A stretch of DNA of 47,130 nt, taken from the NCBI GenBank assembly GCA_947490345.1, contig CANLGL010000043.1, forward strand, positions 1-47,130, written 5' to 3'. Made by a program: the position numbers and the translations under genes. The notes beneath the pieces were generated by a model. That model ran no database searches. It saw nothing but the letters and a program-made list of their open reading frames with translations, and was not told the DNA's origin. Each line of letters begins with the position of its first letter. The stretch's first letter is position 1. Source of the DNA: Deltaproteobacteria bacterium (GTDB lineage Bacteria > Myxococcota_A > UBA796 > SXON01). Below, piece after piece: positions 24,188 to 32,662 of this stretch.

Positions 24188-27112
24188 ATGGTGGAGACGA
24201 TGCGGCGGCTCGTCCTTCTTGTGTGTTTGGTCACGGGCTGCACGACCGATGACGCCGGGGACACCTCCGACAGCGGGGTGCCGAGCCCCGGTGATCGTGA
24301 TGGCGACGGCATCAAAGACGGTGACGACTGCGCCCCGGACGACGCGTTGGTGGGCCAAGGGCTCGACGAGCTGTGCGACCAGGTCGACAATGACTGCGAT
24401 GGCGACGTGGACGAAGAACTTCCCGCGACCACCTGGCATCGCGACCAGGATGGGGACGGCTTCGGCGACCCCTCGTGGACCGAGGAGCTCTGCGCCAAGG
24501 TGACCGGTTGGACCCTGGATGATCGTGATTGTGGTCCGTCGGACTCCACGATCTTTCCCGGGGCCACCGAGTACTGCGACGGGCAGGACCACGACTGCGA
24601 TGGGCTGACCATGGAGGCCGACAGCTTTGACATGGTCCTGTGGTGGACCGACGGCGACAGCGATGGCTACGGCGCCGGCTTGCCCGATCTGGCCTGCGAG
24701 GCCCTCGTGGGCACAGTCGGAAATGGCGACGACTGCGACGACACCCGCAGCGATGTCTCTCCGCGTGCGCCGGAAGTGTGCGACGCGCTCGGCACCGACG
24801 AGGACTGTGACGGCCTGGCGGACGATCTTGACGAGTGGGTGGCGGGTGGGACGCAGTGGTACCCCGACAACGACGGCGACGGCGTGGGCGCGATCGTAGA
24901 GCCGACGTGGGCCTGTGACCGGCCGCGCGGTTTTGTCGAGACCACCCTCGACTGCGACGACGGCGACCCGTTGGTCCTGCCCACGGCAGTGGAGCTCTGC
25001 AACGGTGTCGATGACGACTGTGAAGGCACGGTTGACGAAGGGGCCGCGGACGAACGCGCCTGGTACCAGGACCGCGACGAAGACGGCTACGGCGACGCCA
25101 CGAGCACGCTCAGCGCCTGCGCGCCTCCGGTCGGCTACGCGCGGTGGCCGGGGGACTGCAACGATCGCAATGACACGATCCACCCAGCAGCAGACGAGAG
25201 CGCGTGTGACAGCACGACCGATTTGAATTGCGACGGCTACACGGGCGAGACGGACAACGACGGTGACGGCTGGTTTGCCTGTCTCGAGTGCAACGACGGC
25301 GACATCGCGGTCAGTCCCGACGCAACCGAGGTGTGCAACGAAGTCGACGACGACTGCGATGGCCGCATCGACATCGACGCCATCGACGGTGCCATCTGGT
25401 ACGCCGATGCCGACGGCGACGGCTACGGCGACGCCAGCTCCGTTGTGAACGAATGCGAGGACCCCATCGGCTATGTCGCCGACAACACTGACTGCGACGA
25501 CACCACGCGGACCACCTTCCCCGGTGCGCCCGAAACCTGCGCGACCACCGACGACGACGACTGTGACGGTGACCCCAACGAGCTTGACGCCGTGCTCTGC
25601 ACCGACTGGTACGCCGACCTTGACGGTGACAGCTTCGGAGCCCTGTCGGTGTGCGCGTGCACGGCCTACGGCATCTACGACCAGGCCACCGGCGATGACT
25701 GCGACGACATCGACTCCAGCGTCTTCCCCGGCGCCTTTGAGGAGTGCGGTGACAGCGTCGACCAGGACTGCGACGGGACCGATGACGACTGCAGCATCGC
25801 CGACGCGGACGGCCTGGTCATCGGCGCCTTGGACGGCGACAGCCTCGGCACATCGATCACCACCCTGGGCGACGTCGATGGCGACGGACTCAACGACGTG
25901 GTGATCGGGGGCATCGGGATGGAGAGCGCCACCGTCAACGGGGGCGGTGCCTCGCTGGTGGTCGGCCCGTTCGATACCAGCCGTGATCTGAATGCGGCAC
26001 GCACCGCGTTCTGGGAGGGCATCGTCACCGGTGATGACGCGGGGGCCGCGGTCAACGGCTCGGTCGACATCGATGGCGACGGGAGTCGCGAGTTCGTGGT
26101 GGGCTCGCCCGGAAACGACGACGCCGGGCGGAGCGCCGGAACCGCGTACCTCGTTGAGGAGGCGTCTGGCCAGCTCAGCCTTGGCGCGGTCGCGTTGTTG
26201 AGCGTCCGCGGCGAGTACCCCTACGATGGGCTCGGAAGCACGCTCCTCCTCGGTGTCGATGTCGATGACGACGGCCGCCGGGAAGCGATCTTCGGTGCGT
26301 ACGGTAACGACGAAAACGGGGCGGAGAGCGGGGCGGTGTACCTCTTCGAGCTTCCCGACGGTGGCGCCCGCGCCGCGACCGAGGCGGACATCATCGTTCG
26401 CGGCGACGTCCACGATCGGTTGGCGATCTTGCCGCCTGAACCTGTGGACGTGGACGGTGATGGCACCCACGACCTGGTGATCGGCGGCTGGGGCATCGAT
26501 GGCGACGCGCTCGTGGCTGGCGGTGTCGCCATCTTCCTCGGGCCGATTTCCGGGAGCCTGGCGATCGCTGACGCGGACGCCGTCCACCTGGGCGAGGGCA
26601 ATCAGGATGAAGCCGGGCGCGCGCTCGACACCCGCGACGCCGACGGCGATGGCACGCCCGACCTGCTCGTCGGCGCCCCCGCCAATGACGGAGGCGCAAC
26701 CGACGCGGGGGCCGCCTACCTGCTGATCGGCCCGGTCACCACCGGTCGCACCTTCGCTTCCGCGGAAACGGTGATTCGCGGCGAGGCGGCGGACGATGCC
26801 CTCGGCAGCGCGGTCTCCATCGCGAACCTCTCCGGTCACGCGGCCTCCAGCCTCGTTCTCGGCGCGCCCGGGAGCGACCTTGGCGGTGCCGAAAGCGGCG
26901 CGGTGTACCGCTTCAACGACGCCGCACCCGGGACGTTCACCGGGGCGGACGCGGCCGCCGCGTATGGTGGCGAGTCCCCGGACGCGCGCCTTGGAGAATG
27001 CATCGTCAACGTCGGCGACACCGACGGGGACGGGTTCGAGGACGTGGGCGTCTCCGCCACCGGGTACCTGGACCCGTCCGGAACGGTGCCTGGAGCGGTC
27101 TACTTCTTCTAG
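24188..27112 (+). CDS. Large lipoprotein: eight MopE repeats and seven FG-GAP repeats
   Basis: 974 residues. The signal ends in lipobox LVTGC. ATG 24188 has GGAGAAGG upstream; ATG 24200 with GGTGGAG is an equally good start. Residues about 35-545 hold eight MopE-type units, each a DxDGDG-type loop, a DCDD-type stretch, and E(V/L)CDxxDxDCDG. Residues about 550-974 hold seven FG-GAP repeats (for example GDVDGDGLNDVVIGG, VDVDGDGTHDLVIGG, RDADGDGTPDLLVGA, GDTDGDGFEDVGVSA), enough for a seven-bladed integrin-alpha-like propeller. Many Asp loops predict extensive calcium binding. Family knowledge: MopE in methanotrophs is a secreted copper-binding protein; the repeat form is widespread in myxobacterial surface proteins. 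Role in adhesion or metal capture is inference. Confidence 0.88.
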   Translation: MVETMRRLVLLVCLVTGCTTDDAGDTSDSGVPSPGDRDGDGIKDGDDCAPDDALVGQGLDELCDQVDNDCDGDVDEELPATTWHRDQDGDGFGDPSWTEELCAKVTGWTLDDRDCGPSDSTIFPGATEYCDGQDHDCDGLTMEADSFDMVLWWTDGDSDGYGAGLPDLACEALVGTVGNGDDCDDTRSDVSPRAPEVCDALGTDEDCDGLADDLDEWVAGGTQWYPDNDGDGVGAIVEPTWACDRPRGFVETTLDCDDGDPLVLPTAVELCNGVDDDCEGTVDEGAADERAWYQDRDEDGYGDATSTLSACAPPVGYARWPGDCNDRNDTIHPAADESACDSTTDLNCDGYTGETDNDGDGWFACLECNDGDIAVSPDATEVCNEVDDDCDGRIDIDAIDGAIWYADADGDGYGDASSVVNECEDPIGYVADNTDCDDTTRTTFPGAPETCATTDDDDCDGDPNELDAVLCTDWYADLDGDSFGALSVCACTAYGIYDQATGDDCDDIDSSVFPGAFEECGDSVDQDCDGTDDDCSIADADGLVIGALDGDSLGTSITTLGDVDGDGLNDVVIGGIGMESATVNGGGASLVVGPFDTSRDLNAARTAFWEGIVTGDDAGAAVNGSVDIDGDGSREFVVGSPGNDDAGRSAGTAYLVEEASGQLSLGAVALLSVRGEYPYDGLGSTLLLGVDVDDDGRREAIFGAYGNDENGAESGAVYLFELPDGGARAATEADIIVRGDVHDRLAILPPEPVDVDGDGTHDLVIGGWGIDGDALVAGGVAIFLGPISGSLAIADADAVHLGEGNQDEAGRALDTRDADGDGTPDLLVGAPANDGGATDAGAAYLLIGPVTTGRTFASAETVIRGEAADDALGSAVSIANLSGHAASSLVLGAPGSDLGGAESGAVYRFNDAAPGTFTGADAAAAYGGESPDARLGECIVNVGDTDGDGFEDVGVSATGYLDPSGTVPGAVYFF

Positions 27113-27115
27113 AGC

Positions 27116-28060
27116 CTAAGGCGCGGTCCAGTCCGGATTGGGCCACATGGGCTTGACGTCGCTGCCGTCAGCCGCGGAACAGCCGAGCCAGCGCTGCGGA
27201 TCTTCCAGCACGCGGACCACCGCGTCGATGCCGAACCGAGCCGCGAGGCCGTGGTCGATCCGCTCGTCGTAGCTGTACCGGAGGTGCATCCTTGGTCGAA
27301 CCTTCACTTCGCCATCCACCACCATCGGCTGGTCCTCCACCTTCCCGACCATGATGAACAGTGGGCAGGTTCCGTACTCGAACAGGTGGTGGTAGCCGGG
27401 GCCCATCTTCAAACTGCCGAGGTTGGCCACGAAGATGCTGGTGTGGAGCGGGTCATCCTTGATGAAGAAGCCAGGCAGGATGTTGTAGTGGTTGAGGGTG
27501 TTGATCAGCTTGGCGGCCACCCGCAGCAGGGGCCGGGGCAGGAGGTTGAAGAGATCCAGCTCCTTGTCCCCTGACGTCCGCTTGCCGCTGCGCTCCTCGG
27601 TGATGCCGGTGTTGACCCGCGCGCACCAGTCCTTGAACGACTCACCGTCGATGAACTCCCTTTTGACCGTACCGATCTTGGCCTCGCGATCCAAGCGGGT
27701 GCGCAACATCGAGAAGCTGAGCCAGCGTCCGGTTCGGCTGTAGAGTCGGCGGCCCATCACGAACCGATTCATCGCCGGAGTGGCGGAGAGCCCAATCCCG
27801 ATCGCGGCGACCGTCGCCTGAGTGGGGTTGGCGTCCGGCACCACCTGCTTGCAACGCTCCAGCCATGCCTGGAAGTTCGTGGCGTCGAGGTAGGACTCGA
27901 AGTAGACGACCGATTCGTTCCGGCCGGGCATCAGGTAGAGCATGATCCGCCGGTAAGGCGGAATCCTCATGAGTACGCCGTCGGGGCGGGAGGTCTTGAA
28001 CTCCAAGACCAACCAGAGAACGACAAGCGCAGCGGCAACGAGGGCGGCGGTGGGGGGCAT
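27116..28060 (-). CDS. Membrane-anchored 2-oxoacid dehydrogenase E2-like acyltransferase
   Basis: 314 residues. An N-terminal membrane helix (about 4-20, TAALVAAALVVLWLVLEF) precedes a domain with chloramphenicol-acetyltransferase/E2 catalytic-fold features: SIFVANLGSLKMG, PLFIMVGKV and MHLRYSYDERIDHG. In true E2 enzymes the last motif is DHRxxDG; here the His is Glu and the final Asp-Gly is His-Gly. The lipoyl and E1/E3-binding domains are absent. A stand-alone acyltransferase with a changed active site, or a non-catalytic homologue, is likely. It lies 26 bp downstream of the 545-residue lipoprotein gene and may share its transcript. Its stop is 3 bp from the convergent gene's end. Confidence 0.65.
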   Translation of the reverse strand: MPPTAALVAAALVVLWLVLEFKTSRPDGVLMRIPPYRRIMLYLMPGRNESVVYFESYLDATNFQAWLERCKQVVPDANPTQATVAAIGIGLSATPAMNRFVMGRRLYSRTGRWLSFSMLRTRLDREAKIGTVKREFIDGESFKDWCARVNTGITEERSGKRTSGDKELDLFNLLPRPLLRVAAKLINTLNHYNILPGFFIKDDPLHTSIFVANLGSLKMGPGYHHLFEYGTCPLFIMVGKVEDQPMVVDGEVKVRPRMHLRYSYDERIDHGLAARFGIDAVVRVLEDPQRWLGCSAADGSDVKPMWPNPDWTAP

Positions 28061-28086
28061 CCCGCGAGCCTACGCCGCTGCGCTGC

Positions 28087-29724
28087 TCAGTTCAACGAAA
28101 CTTCCAGCGCGGTGTATACCCCGCTCGCGTCGCGCGACGCAGAGCCCTCGTCGATCTCGATGCCGTACAGCGCCGGCAGCGGAAAGCTGAAGTCCCCGAT
28201 CAGCGAGAACAGAAGATCAAGCGGCAAGACCTCTTCGATGAGCGCGGTGGTGGACTCGTCCGTGCCGCCGGCAGATGACTCGCGCACCATGAGCACGACG
28301 TCCGGGGTGCCGAGCTTCAGGGTCAGCGCCCCGTCGGCGGCGAAGACCTCCAGGGGCGCGAAGGCATTGACCGACACCAGCAGATGGTCGCCGAGCGCAT
28401 TTCCCGGTGCGTCGATGGCGACCAACAACTCCCCGATCTGAGCCTGAAGCTGCCCGTCACGCTCCACAACCACCGGTGGCAAAAGCGCGGTGACCGAGAT
28501 CGACCCCTCGGTGACCTTCAACGGCGCCAGCATCAGCGGCGAGAGCGAACCGTCTTCGGTGGACAACGTCATATCGAGAAGCCCGCCCTGCCAGGCTTCG
28601 TAGAGCATGCGGTTGATGAGGTTGTCGCTTACCGCGCCTCCCAGATCAGCGTGGGTGTCGACGTCGGGCGTGCCCAACTTGGCGCCGAGGTACCCGGGCG
28701 CGCTGTGGATGCCGGACGGAGGCACATTGATCTCCATGTCCATGATCAGGGCGATTCCATCGTCATCGATCTCGAGCTCGGCGAAGGAAAATGCCATCTC
28801 GACGGTCAGGCCCATCAGCTCTGTGGAGTAGCTGGGATCGAGCCCACTGAGGGTCTCGTCCAAGAGTGGCGGCACCATTTCTTGAATCTTCGCGACCAGC
28901 ATCTCCTCGAGCGTGGCGCGGATGGTGTCCACCAGGAGGTAGTCTTCCACGCTGCCAGGAAGGAGCGTCGTGTCGTAGCCAAAGTCGAGGAGCTCTACAG
29001 TCACTTCGCCAATCTCGACCGCGATGCGACCGCGCTTCGCCTCAGCATAGACGTCCGCGCGCAGGACGGCCGACGAGGCCCACATCGCCACGTCGCTGTC
29101 GAAACCGAAACCCAACGCGTCGCCGTACGCGTAGATGTCGACGTAGAGATTGGGAATCTCTACCTCGAGCGCCAGGGCGCCATCGCGGGGGGTGAAGTCG
29201 AACTGCGCGGCGTCGAAGCTGACGCTTTCGACGTCCGCCGCGATGGTGACGGTGTCCCAGGCGTAGGTGTCGCTGTAGACGGGGTTGGCCGCGGTCAAAA
29301 CACTGTTGAGCGTCGCAGGCTGGAGGCCCTCGGCCGCCAGCTCACCGATCTTGCGGAGGCCGCCCTCGTTGACCCGAAGGTGGATGGCGTCGGCGACCTC
29401 ATCCTCAGCGGCTTCGAACTCGCCCGCGAGCACACCGTTGCGCGCGTAGTGGATGTCCCCGTGCCCGTCGGTGCCGAGGGCCTCGATCACGTTGACCCCG
29501 CGCTCCAGGTTGACGTCCGTGGTGAAGCTGCCCGCATCGACTTCTGCCTCGACCCCGTTGACACTGACGCCCGTAAGCGCCGCCGCGCGGCCCTTGGCGG
29601 CAGTCGAGCCCTCCGCCAAAAAGGCTCCGGGCTCGGGCGAGGTCAGCTTGATCTCGCCGGCTCGAAGCTCTTCGACGGCCTGCTCGGACTCACAAGCACC
29701 CAGGAACAACGCGAAGAACAGCAT
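28087..29724 (-). CDS. Lipoprotein, possibly BPI/TULIP-like lipid-binding
   Basis: 545 residues from ATG 29724, chosen because a strong promoter lies at 29746-29775 and GGTGGGAG immediately precedes this ATG. The signal ends in lipobox LGAC. The middle has two related beta-rich halves. Features such as GALALEVEIPNLYVDIYAYG, a long helix with LEEMLVAKIQEMVPPLL, and LINRMLYEAWQGGLLDMTLS resemble the pseudo-symmetric BPI/LBP (TULIP) fold, where the second half begins with a helix of this kind. TULIP proteins bind lipids in a hydrophobic tube. The assignment is by pattern only. The gene is followed by the E2-like gene. Confidence 0.7.
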   Translation of the reverse strand: MLFFALFLGACESEQAVEELRAGEIKLTSPEPGAFLAEGSTAAKGRAAALTGVSVNGVEAEVDAGSFTTDVNLERGVNVIEALGTDGHGDIHYARNGVLAGEFEAAEDEVADAIHLRVNEGGLRKIGELAAEGLQPATLNSVLTAANPVYSDTYAWDTVTIAADVESVSFDAAQFDFTPRDGALALEVEIPNLYVDIYAYGDALGFGFDSDVAMWASSAVLRADVYAEAKRGRIAVEIGEVTVELLDFGYDTTLLPGSVEDYLLVDTIRATLEEMLVAKIQEMVPPLLDETLSGLDPSYSTELMGLTVEMAFSFAELEIDDDGIALIMDMEINVPPSGIHSAPGYLGAKLGTPDVDTHADLGGAVSDNLINRMLYEAWQGGLLDMTLSTEDGSLSPLMLAPLKVTEGSISVTALLPPVVVERDGQLQAQIGELLVAIDAPGNALGDHLLVSVNAFAPLEVFAADGALTLKLGTPDVVLMVRESSAGGTDESTTALIEEVLPLDLLFSLIGDFSFPLPALYGIEIDEGSASRDASGVYTALEVSLN

Positions 29725-29745
29725 CTCCCACCCCGAATTGGGCCG

Positions 29746-29775
29746 CGTATACATCAAAGCACCACTTCGTGTCAA
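29746..29775 (-). promoter_or_regulatory. Sigma70-type promoter for the TULIP-like lipoprotein gene
   Basis: Reading the minus strand: perfect -35 TTGACA (29770-29775), 18-bp spacer, -10 TATACG (29746-29751); shifting by one gives GTATAC at 17 bp. The expected start site lies just upstream of GGTGGGAG and ATG 29724. Confidence 0.65.
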
Positions 29776-29791
29776 GTCGCCGCGCCGTCTC

Positions 29792-30220
29792 CTATTGGTC
29801 GGCGGTCTTCTCCGCCGAAGCGACAAGCGGCGCCGACTCGTGCCCGTCGATGTCGACGACCACGAAGGCAAAGTCGTAGGTGGGAACCGCCACCGCGTCA
29901 CACTCGACGTCGAGGTCGTCGGCCTGCCAGCTGGTGGCGCACGACCCGTCCGCACAGGCGAGAGCGACGGTACCGATCGATCCACCCGCGTCGGACACGT
30001 CGACCCGACCGAGCGCTTCGATGGTGCCCAGGCCCTGCTGGTCCGAAACCGTTGCGGTGCCGTTCCATTGGATGAACGTGTCGCCGGTGGTGTGGAAATA
30101 GCAGGTGACCGATGCCGACTCTACGACCGGAGCGTCGGGATCCACCGGCACGCCCGTATCAGGGGGTTCGCCGCTGTCCGGGGACGTCGTGCAGGCCAAC
30201 ATCAGGACGGTCAGATGCAT
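29792..30220 (-). CDS. Small lipoprotein of unknown function
   Basis: 142 residues. A very short signal ends in lipobox VLMLAC at residues 5-10, followed by the low-complexity linker SPDSGEPPDTGVPVDPDAP typical of outer-surface lipoproteins in this genome. The remaining 105 residues look like one beta-sandwich domain with three cysteines (ASVTCYFHTTGDTF, ALACADGSCATSW, VECDAVAVPTYDFAFVVVD). No family recognised. The start overlaps the end of the upstream beta-helix gene by 10 bp, implying coupled translation and perhaps a joint surface assembly. Confidence 0.8.
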   Translation of the reverse strand: MHLTVLMLACTTSPDSGEPPDTGVPVDPDAPVVESASVTCYFHTTGDTFIQWNGTATVSDQQGLGTIEALGRVDVSDAGGSIGTVALACADGSCATSWQADDLDVECDAVAVPTYDFAFVVVDIDGHESAPLVASAEKTADQ

Positions 30221-31926
30221 TCGTTGCAGTCGCCCTCCGCGTTGTTCTCGTACGCCACGTTGGACAGCAAGACACTGCTGCCGTCACCCAGGTACAGGCC
30301 CCACTCCAGGCTGTTGTGGAGTCGAACGTCGCTGAGGCGGGGAGAGGCATCGATGATGTGGACGTTCCCCCGCATCGTGGCCCCGCCCGCGTACCCGATC
30401 TCGGTATGGGTGAACACCACGTCGGCGTCCACCGCCGAATCGTAGATGCCAATCCCTCCCCACGCGCCCGCGGTAAACGCCGACCACGGCAACATCGACA
30501 CCGGCTCACCAGCAGTGCCAGCGGCCCGAAGTCCCGCGGCGCCCGTCTTGCCGACGAAGATGCTGCTGTCGTTGCCGAAGAGCAGGGCCACGCCGGGCGC
30601 AAAGGTGACCACCGCGGGGGTCATGGCCGTGCCGTTGATCTCCACGTCGCCGGCAACCCAGTAGGGCAAGCCGGTGTCGGCCCAGGTTCCGCTCTCGGTG
30701 ACCGCGGCCTCCCCGGTGACCTTGATGGCGTCCGTCAGGTTGCCCGAGAGCAGCAGGCCGGACGCAGGCAGCGTCGGCACCGCAGCCGCGGGCAGGATCA
30801 CTGGCAGCTCACTGCCGCTGACGGTCAGGCCGGCGCTGTCGGAATGGATGCGAGCCGCACCCTCCAGCCACAAGCCAGCGCCGGCGGACAGGTCGATGCT
30901 GACCTCGTCGAGGAGCACATCCACGTCCTCGACGTGCAGTGACCCGCCGTCGCCCCCGGCGCCGCTGATCGAGAGGTGGTGCAGGCTCACCTCCGCCGCG
31001 CCGCTACTGGCGCTGATCCCGCGCCAGAACCCCGCGGTGTCGGCCCCGAGTGCGTCGAAGACGACCGGCTGGGCAGCGGTTCCTTCGACCACAAACCCGG
31101 ACGCATCGCCCGTACGCGAGAATCGCAGCCCACGGTCACGCTCGAACAGGAGCGTCGTGCCCCCCCCAATCGTCAGGCCGGCGGGCGCCCCGGCGGTGCC
31201 GGCGATGTCCACAACCTCGGTGATGACATACGGCACGCCGAGGTTCTCCCACATCACGTCTTCAGTGATCGCATCACCCGAAAGGTAGATGCCATCGGTG
31301 CCGTTCCCGGAGTAGCTGCTGGCCGCCGCGGGCAAGGTGTGCGCCGTCGCAACCTCGCCACACACGGACCACCCGGTGGCCCCGGTGACGGTCACGCCCG
31401 CGGACTCGTCCGAGAGCCGTGCCCCGCCCTCAAGAGTAAGTCCGCACCCCTCGTCCACGCCGTCGATGGCCAGGCTGCCAACGGTGACGGCCGCGGCGTC
31501 GATGCGTACGCCCGTTCCGCTGCCCCGCAAGGAAAGCCCCGAGATCACGACGCCCTGGGCGCTGGTCCCGATGACCAGCCCTTCCCACGCCTGGTCCCCG
31601 GAGCGCGCGAAGACCACGCCAGCCTCGGTGCCGGCGACAACCAACGAGGCCTCGAAGTCCTTCGTGCCTACGGCCAATCCCGCACGCTCGTCAAACAGAA
31701 CGCTCGCTCCAGCCTCGATGGTCAAGGTTCCACGCTCGACCGTGACGTCGCAGGTGACGCGATGTTCGCGCGCTGAGCGCCACGTCTCGTCCACGACGAT
31801 GGCACCACAGTGCTCGATCGCCGCCGGCCCGTCGCCCGTGTCGCCGCTCCCGCTGTCGGCGTCCGGCGCGTCCGGGATGCGAGAGCCCACAGGGCCCTCG
31901 CAGGCGAAGAGAAGGAGGAAGGTCAT
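30211..31926 (-). CDS. Lipoprotein with right-handed beta-helix-type repeats
   Basis: 571 residues from ATG 31926. The signal FLLLFAC ends in Cys at residue 8, followed by an Asp/Ser/Gly linker. The body contains repeated short beta-strand segments of the parallel beta-helix type (LTIEAGASVLFDERAGLAVG, VVISGLSLRGSGTGV, AEVSLHHLSISGAGGDGGSL, LSDVRLHNSLEWGLYLG). Three similar blocks begin with a VPYV/LPYW strand followed by GTAGAPAGLTIGGGTTLLFE-like sequence. It has no visible polysaccharide-lyase catalytic motif, so a structural or binding role is as likely as an enzymatic one. It lies 7 bp downstream of the GT-like gene and overlaps the next lipoprotein gene. Confidence 0.8.
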   Translation of the reverse strand: MTFLLLFACEGPVGSRIPDAPDADSGSGDTGDGPAAIEHCGAIVVDETWRSAREHRVTCDVTVERGTLTIEAGASVLFDERAGLAVGTKDFEASLVVAGTEAGVVFARSGDQAWEGLVIGTSAQGVVISGLSLRGSGTGVRIDAAAVTVGSLAIDGVDEGCGLTLEGGARLSDESAGVTVTGATGWSVCGEVATAHTLPAAASSYSGNGTDGIYLSGDAITEDVMWENLGVPYVITEVVDIAGTAGAPAGLTIGGGTTLLFERDRGLRFSRTGDASGFVVEGTAAQPVVFDALGADTAGFWRGISASSGAAEVSLHHLSISGAGGDGGSLHVEDVDVLLDEVSIDLSAGAGLWLEGAARIHSDSAGLTVSGSELPVILPAAAVPTLPASGLLLSGNLTDAIKVTGEAAVTESGTWADTGLPYWVAGDVEINGTAMTPAVVTFAPGVALLFGNDSSIFVGKTGAAGLRAAGTAGEPVSMLPWSAFTAGAWGGIGIYDSAVDADVVFTHTEIGYAGGATMRGNVHIIDASPRLSDVRLHNSLEWGLYLGDGSSVLLSNVAYENNAEGDCNECI

Positions 31927-31933
31927 ACGGAGA

Positions 31934-32608
31934 TCATAGCCCGGTCTTTCGGCCCCCACGAGTGGTGGACGAGCGTGCGTCGGTGGCAATGCACCGCCAG
32001 GCCGCCGCCTCATCCTCCGCCGTCCGCCCGCGCTGGGCCCACGCCAATGCGGCCGCACCGAGCAGGGCGCGGCGCCGGGGATCGTCGAGGAGCGCCTGCC
32101 GCGCCGAAGCGGTGTCGGCGGCAACCACAGTCCCAGGCGGGAAACCCTCGTCGCCGACAGTCGAGACGATCGCCGCGCCGCCCCTCGCCGCCGCCACCAC
32201 GGGCTCGGGATTCCAACGGTCCTCCGGCCCCGCGACATAGACGCCATCGTGCTCGTGGAAGGCCGGCGGCCCCGGATGCACGACGGCCAACCGACCCAGC
32301 GGCACCAGTGACGCCCACGCCCGGGCCGCGAACTGGCTGGGCAGGACCAGTCGGCTGATGGCACGGCTGCCCCACGGGGGCGCCGCAGGCTCGCCCAGAG
32401 GCACCACGATCAGCGCGCGCGTGCGGAAGGAGACCGCCCGCAGGACGACCCGCGACCACATGGCCGGCGCCGCAAAGCAGATCACGACGTCCGCGCCCCT
32501 GAGTTGCCCAAGGCCGGCGGCCAGCGGCAGGACGGGCGATCCCAGGGCCTCCGCCGCGCGCACCACGCGCTCGCTGACGTGGTCCGCCAGCACCACCGCC
32601 TTGCTCAT
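31934..32608 (-). CDS. Possible glycosyltransferase-like protein
   Basis: 224 residues. A Rossmann-like N-terminus (KAVVLADHVSERVVRAAEAL, then GADVVICFAAPAMWS) is followed by ALIVVPLGEPAAPPWGSRAI and LVLPSQFAARAW, reminiscent of the acceptor/donor halves of GT-B glycosyltransferases, and by GVYVAGPEDRWNPEPVVAAA with AAIVSTVGDEGFPPGTVV, like the nucleotide-sugar site in which a Glu precedes GFP. The protein is about half the length of a normal GT4 enzyme. A compact or partial glycosyltransferase is the best guess. It is divergent from korA (54 bp gap) and heads the lipoprotein gene set downstream. Confidence 0.45.
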   Translation of the reverse strand: MSKAVVLADHVSERVVRAAEALGSPVLPLAAGLGQLRGADVVICFAAPAMWSRVVLRAVSFRTRALIVVPLGEPAAPPWGSRAISRLVLPSQFAARAWASLVPLGRLAVVHPGPPAFHEHDGVYVAGPEDRWNPEPVVAAARGGAAIVSTVGDEGFPPGTVVAADTASARQALLDDPRRRALLGAAALAWAQRGRTAEDEAAAWRCIATDARSSTTRGGRKTGL

Positions 32609-32662
32609 GATGGGTCGTATCGCGTTAGGCCCCGCCGCTCATTCCGAAGCGAGGAGCGCGTC

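Noticed and set aside
23990..26839. A 949-codon open frame on the minus strand opposite the MopE/FG-GAP gene
   Set aside because: It is a shadow caused by high GC and the repetitive GAC/GGC codons of the plus-strand gene, which has a lipobox and clear repeats; the minus product has no recognisable domain.
32504..32662. N-terminal extension of KorA
   Set aside because: The extra residues overlap the divergent gene's start; the TTG at 32663 has a GAGGAG site and matches the family N-terminus.
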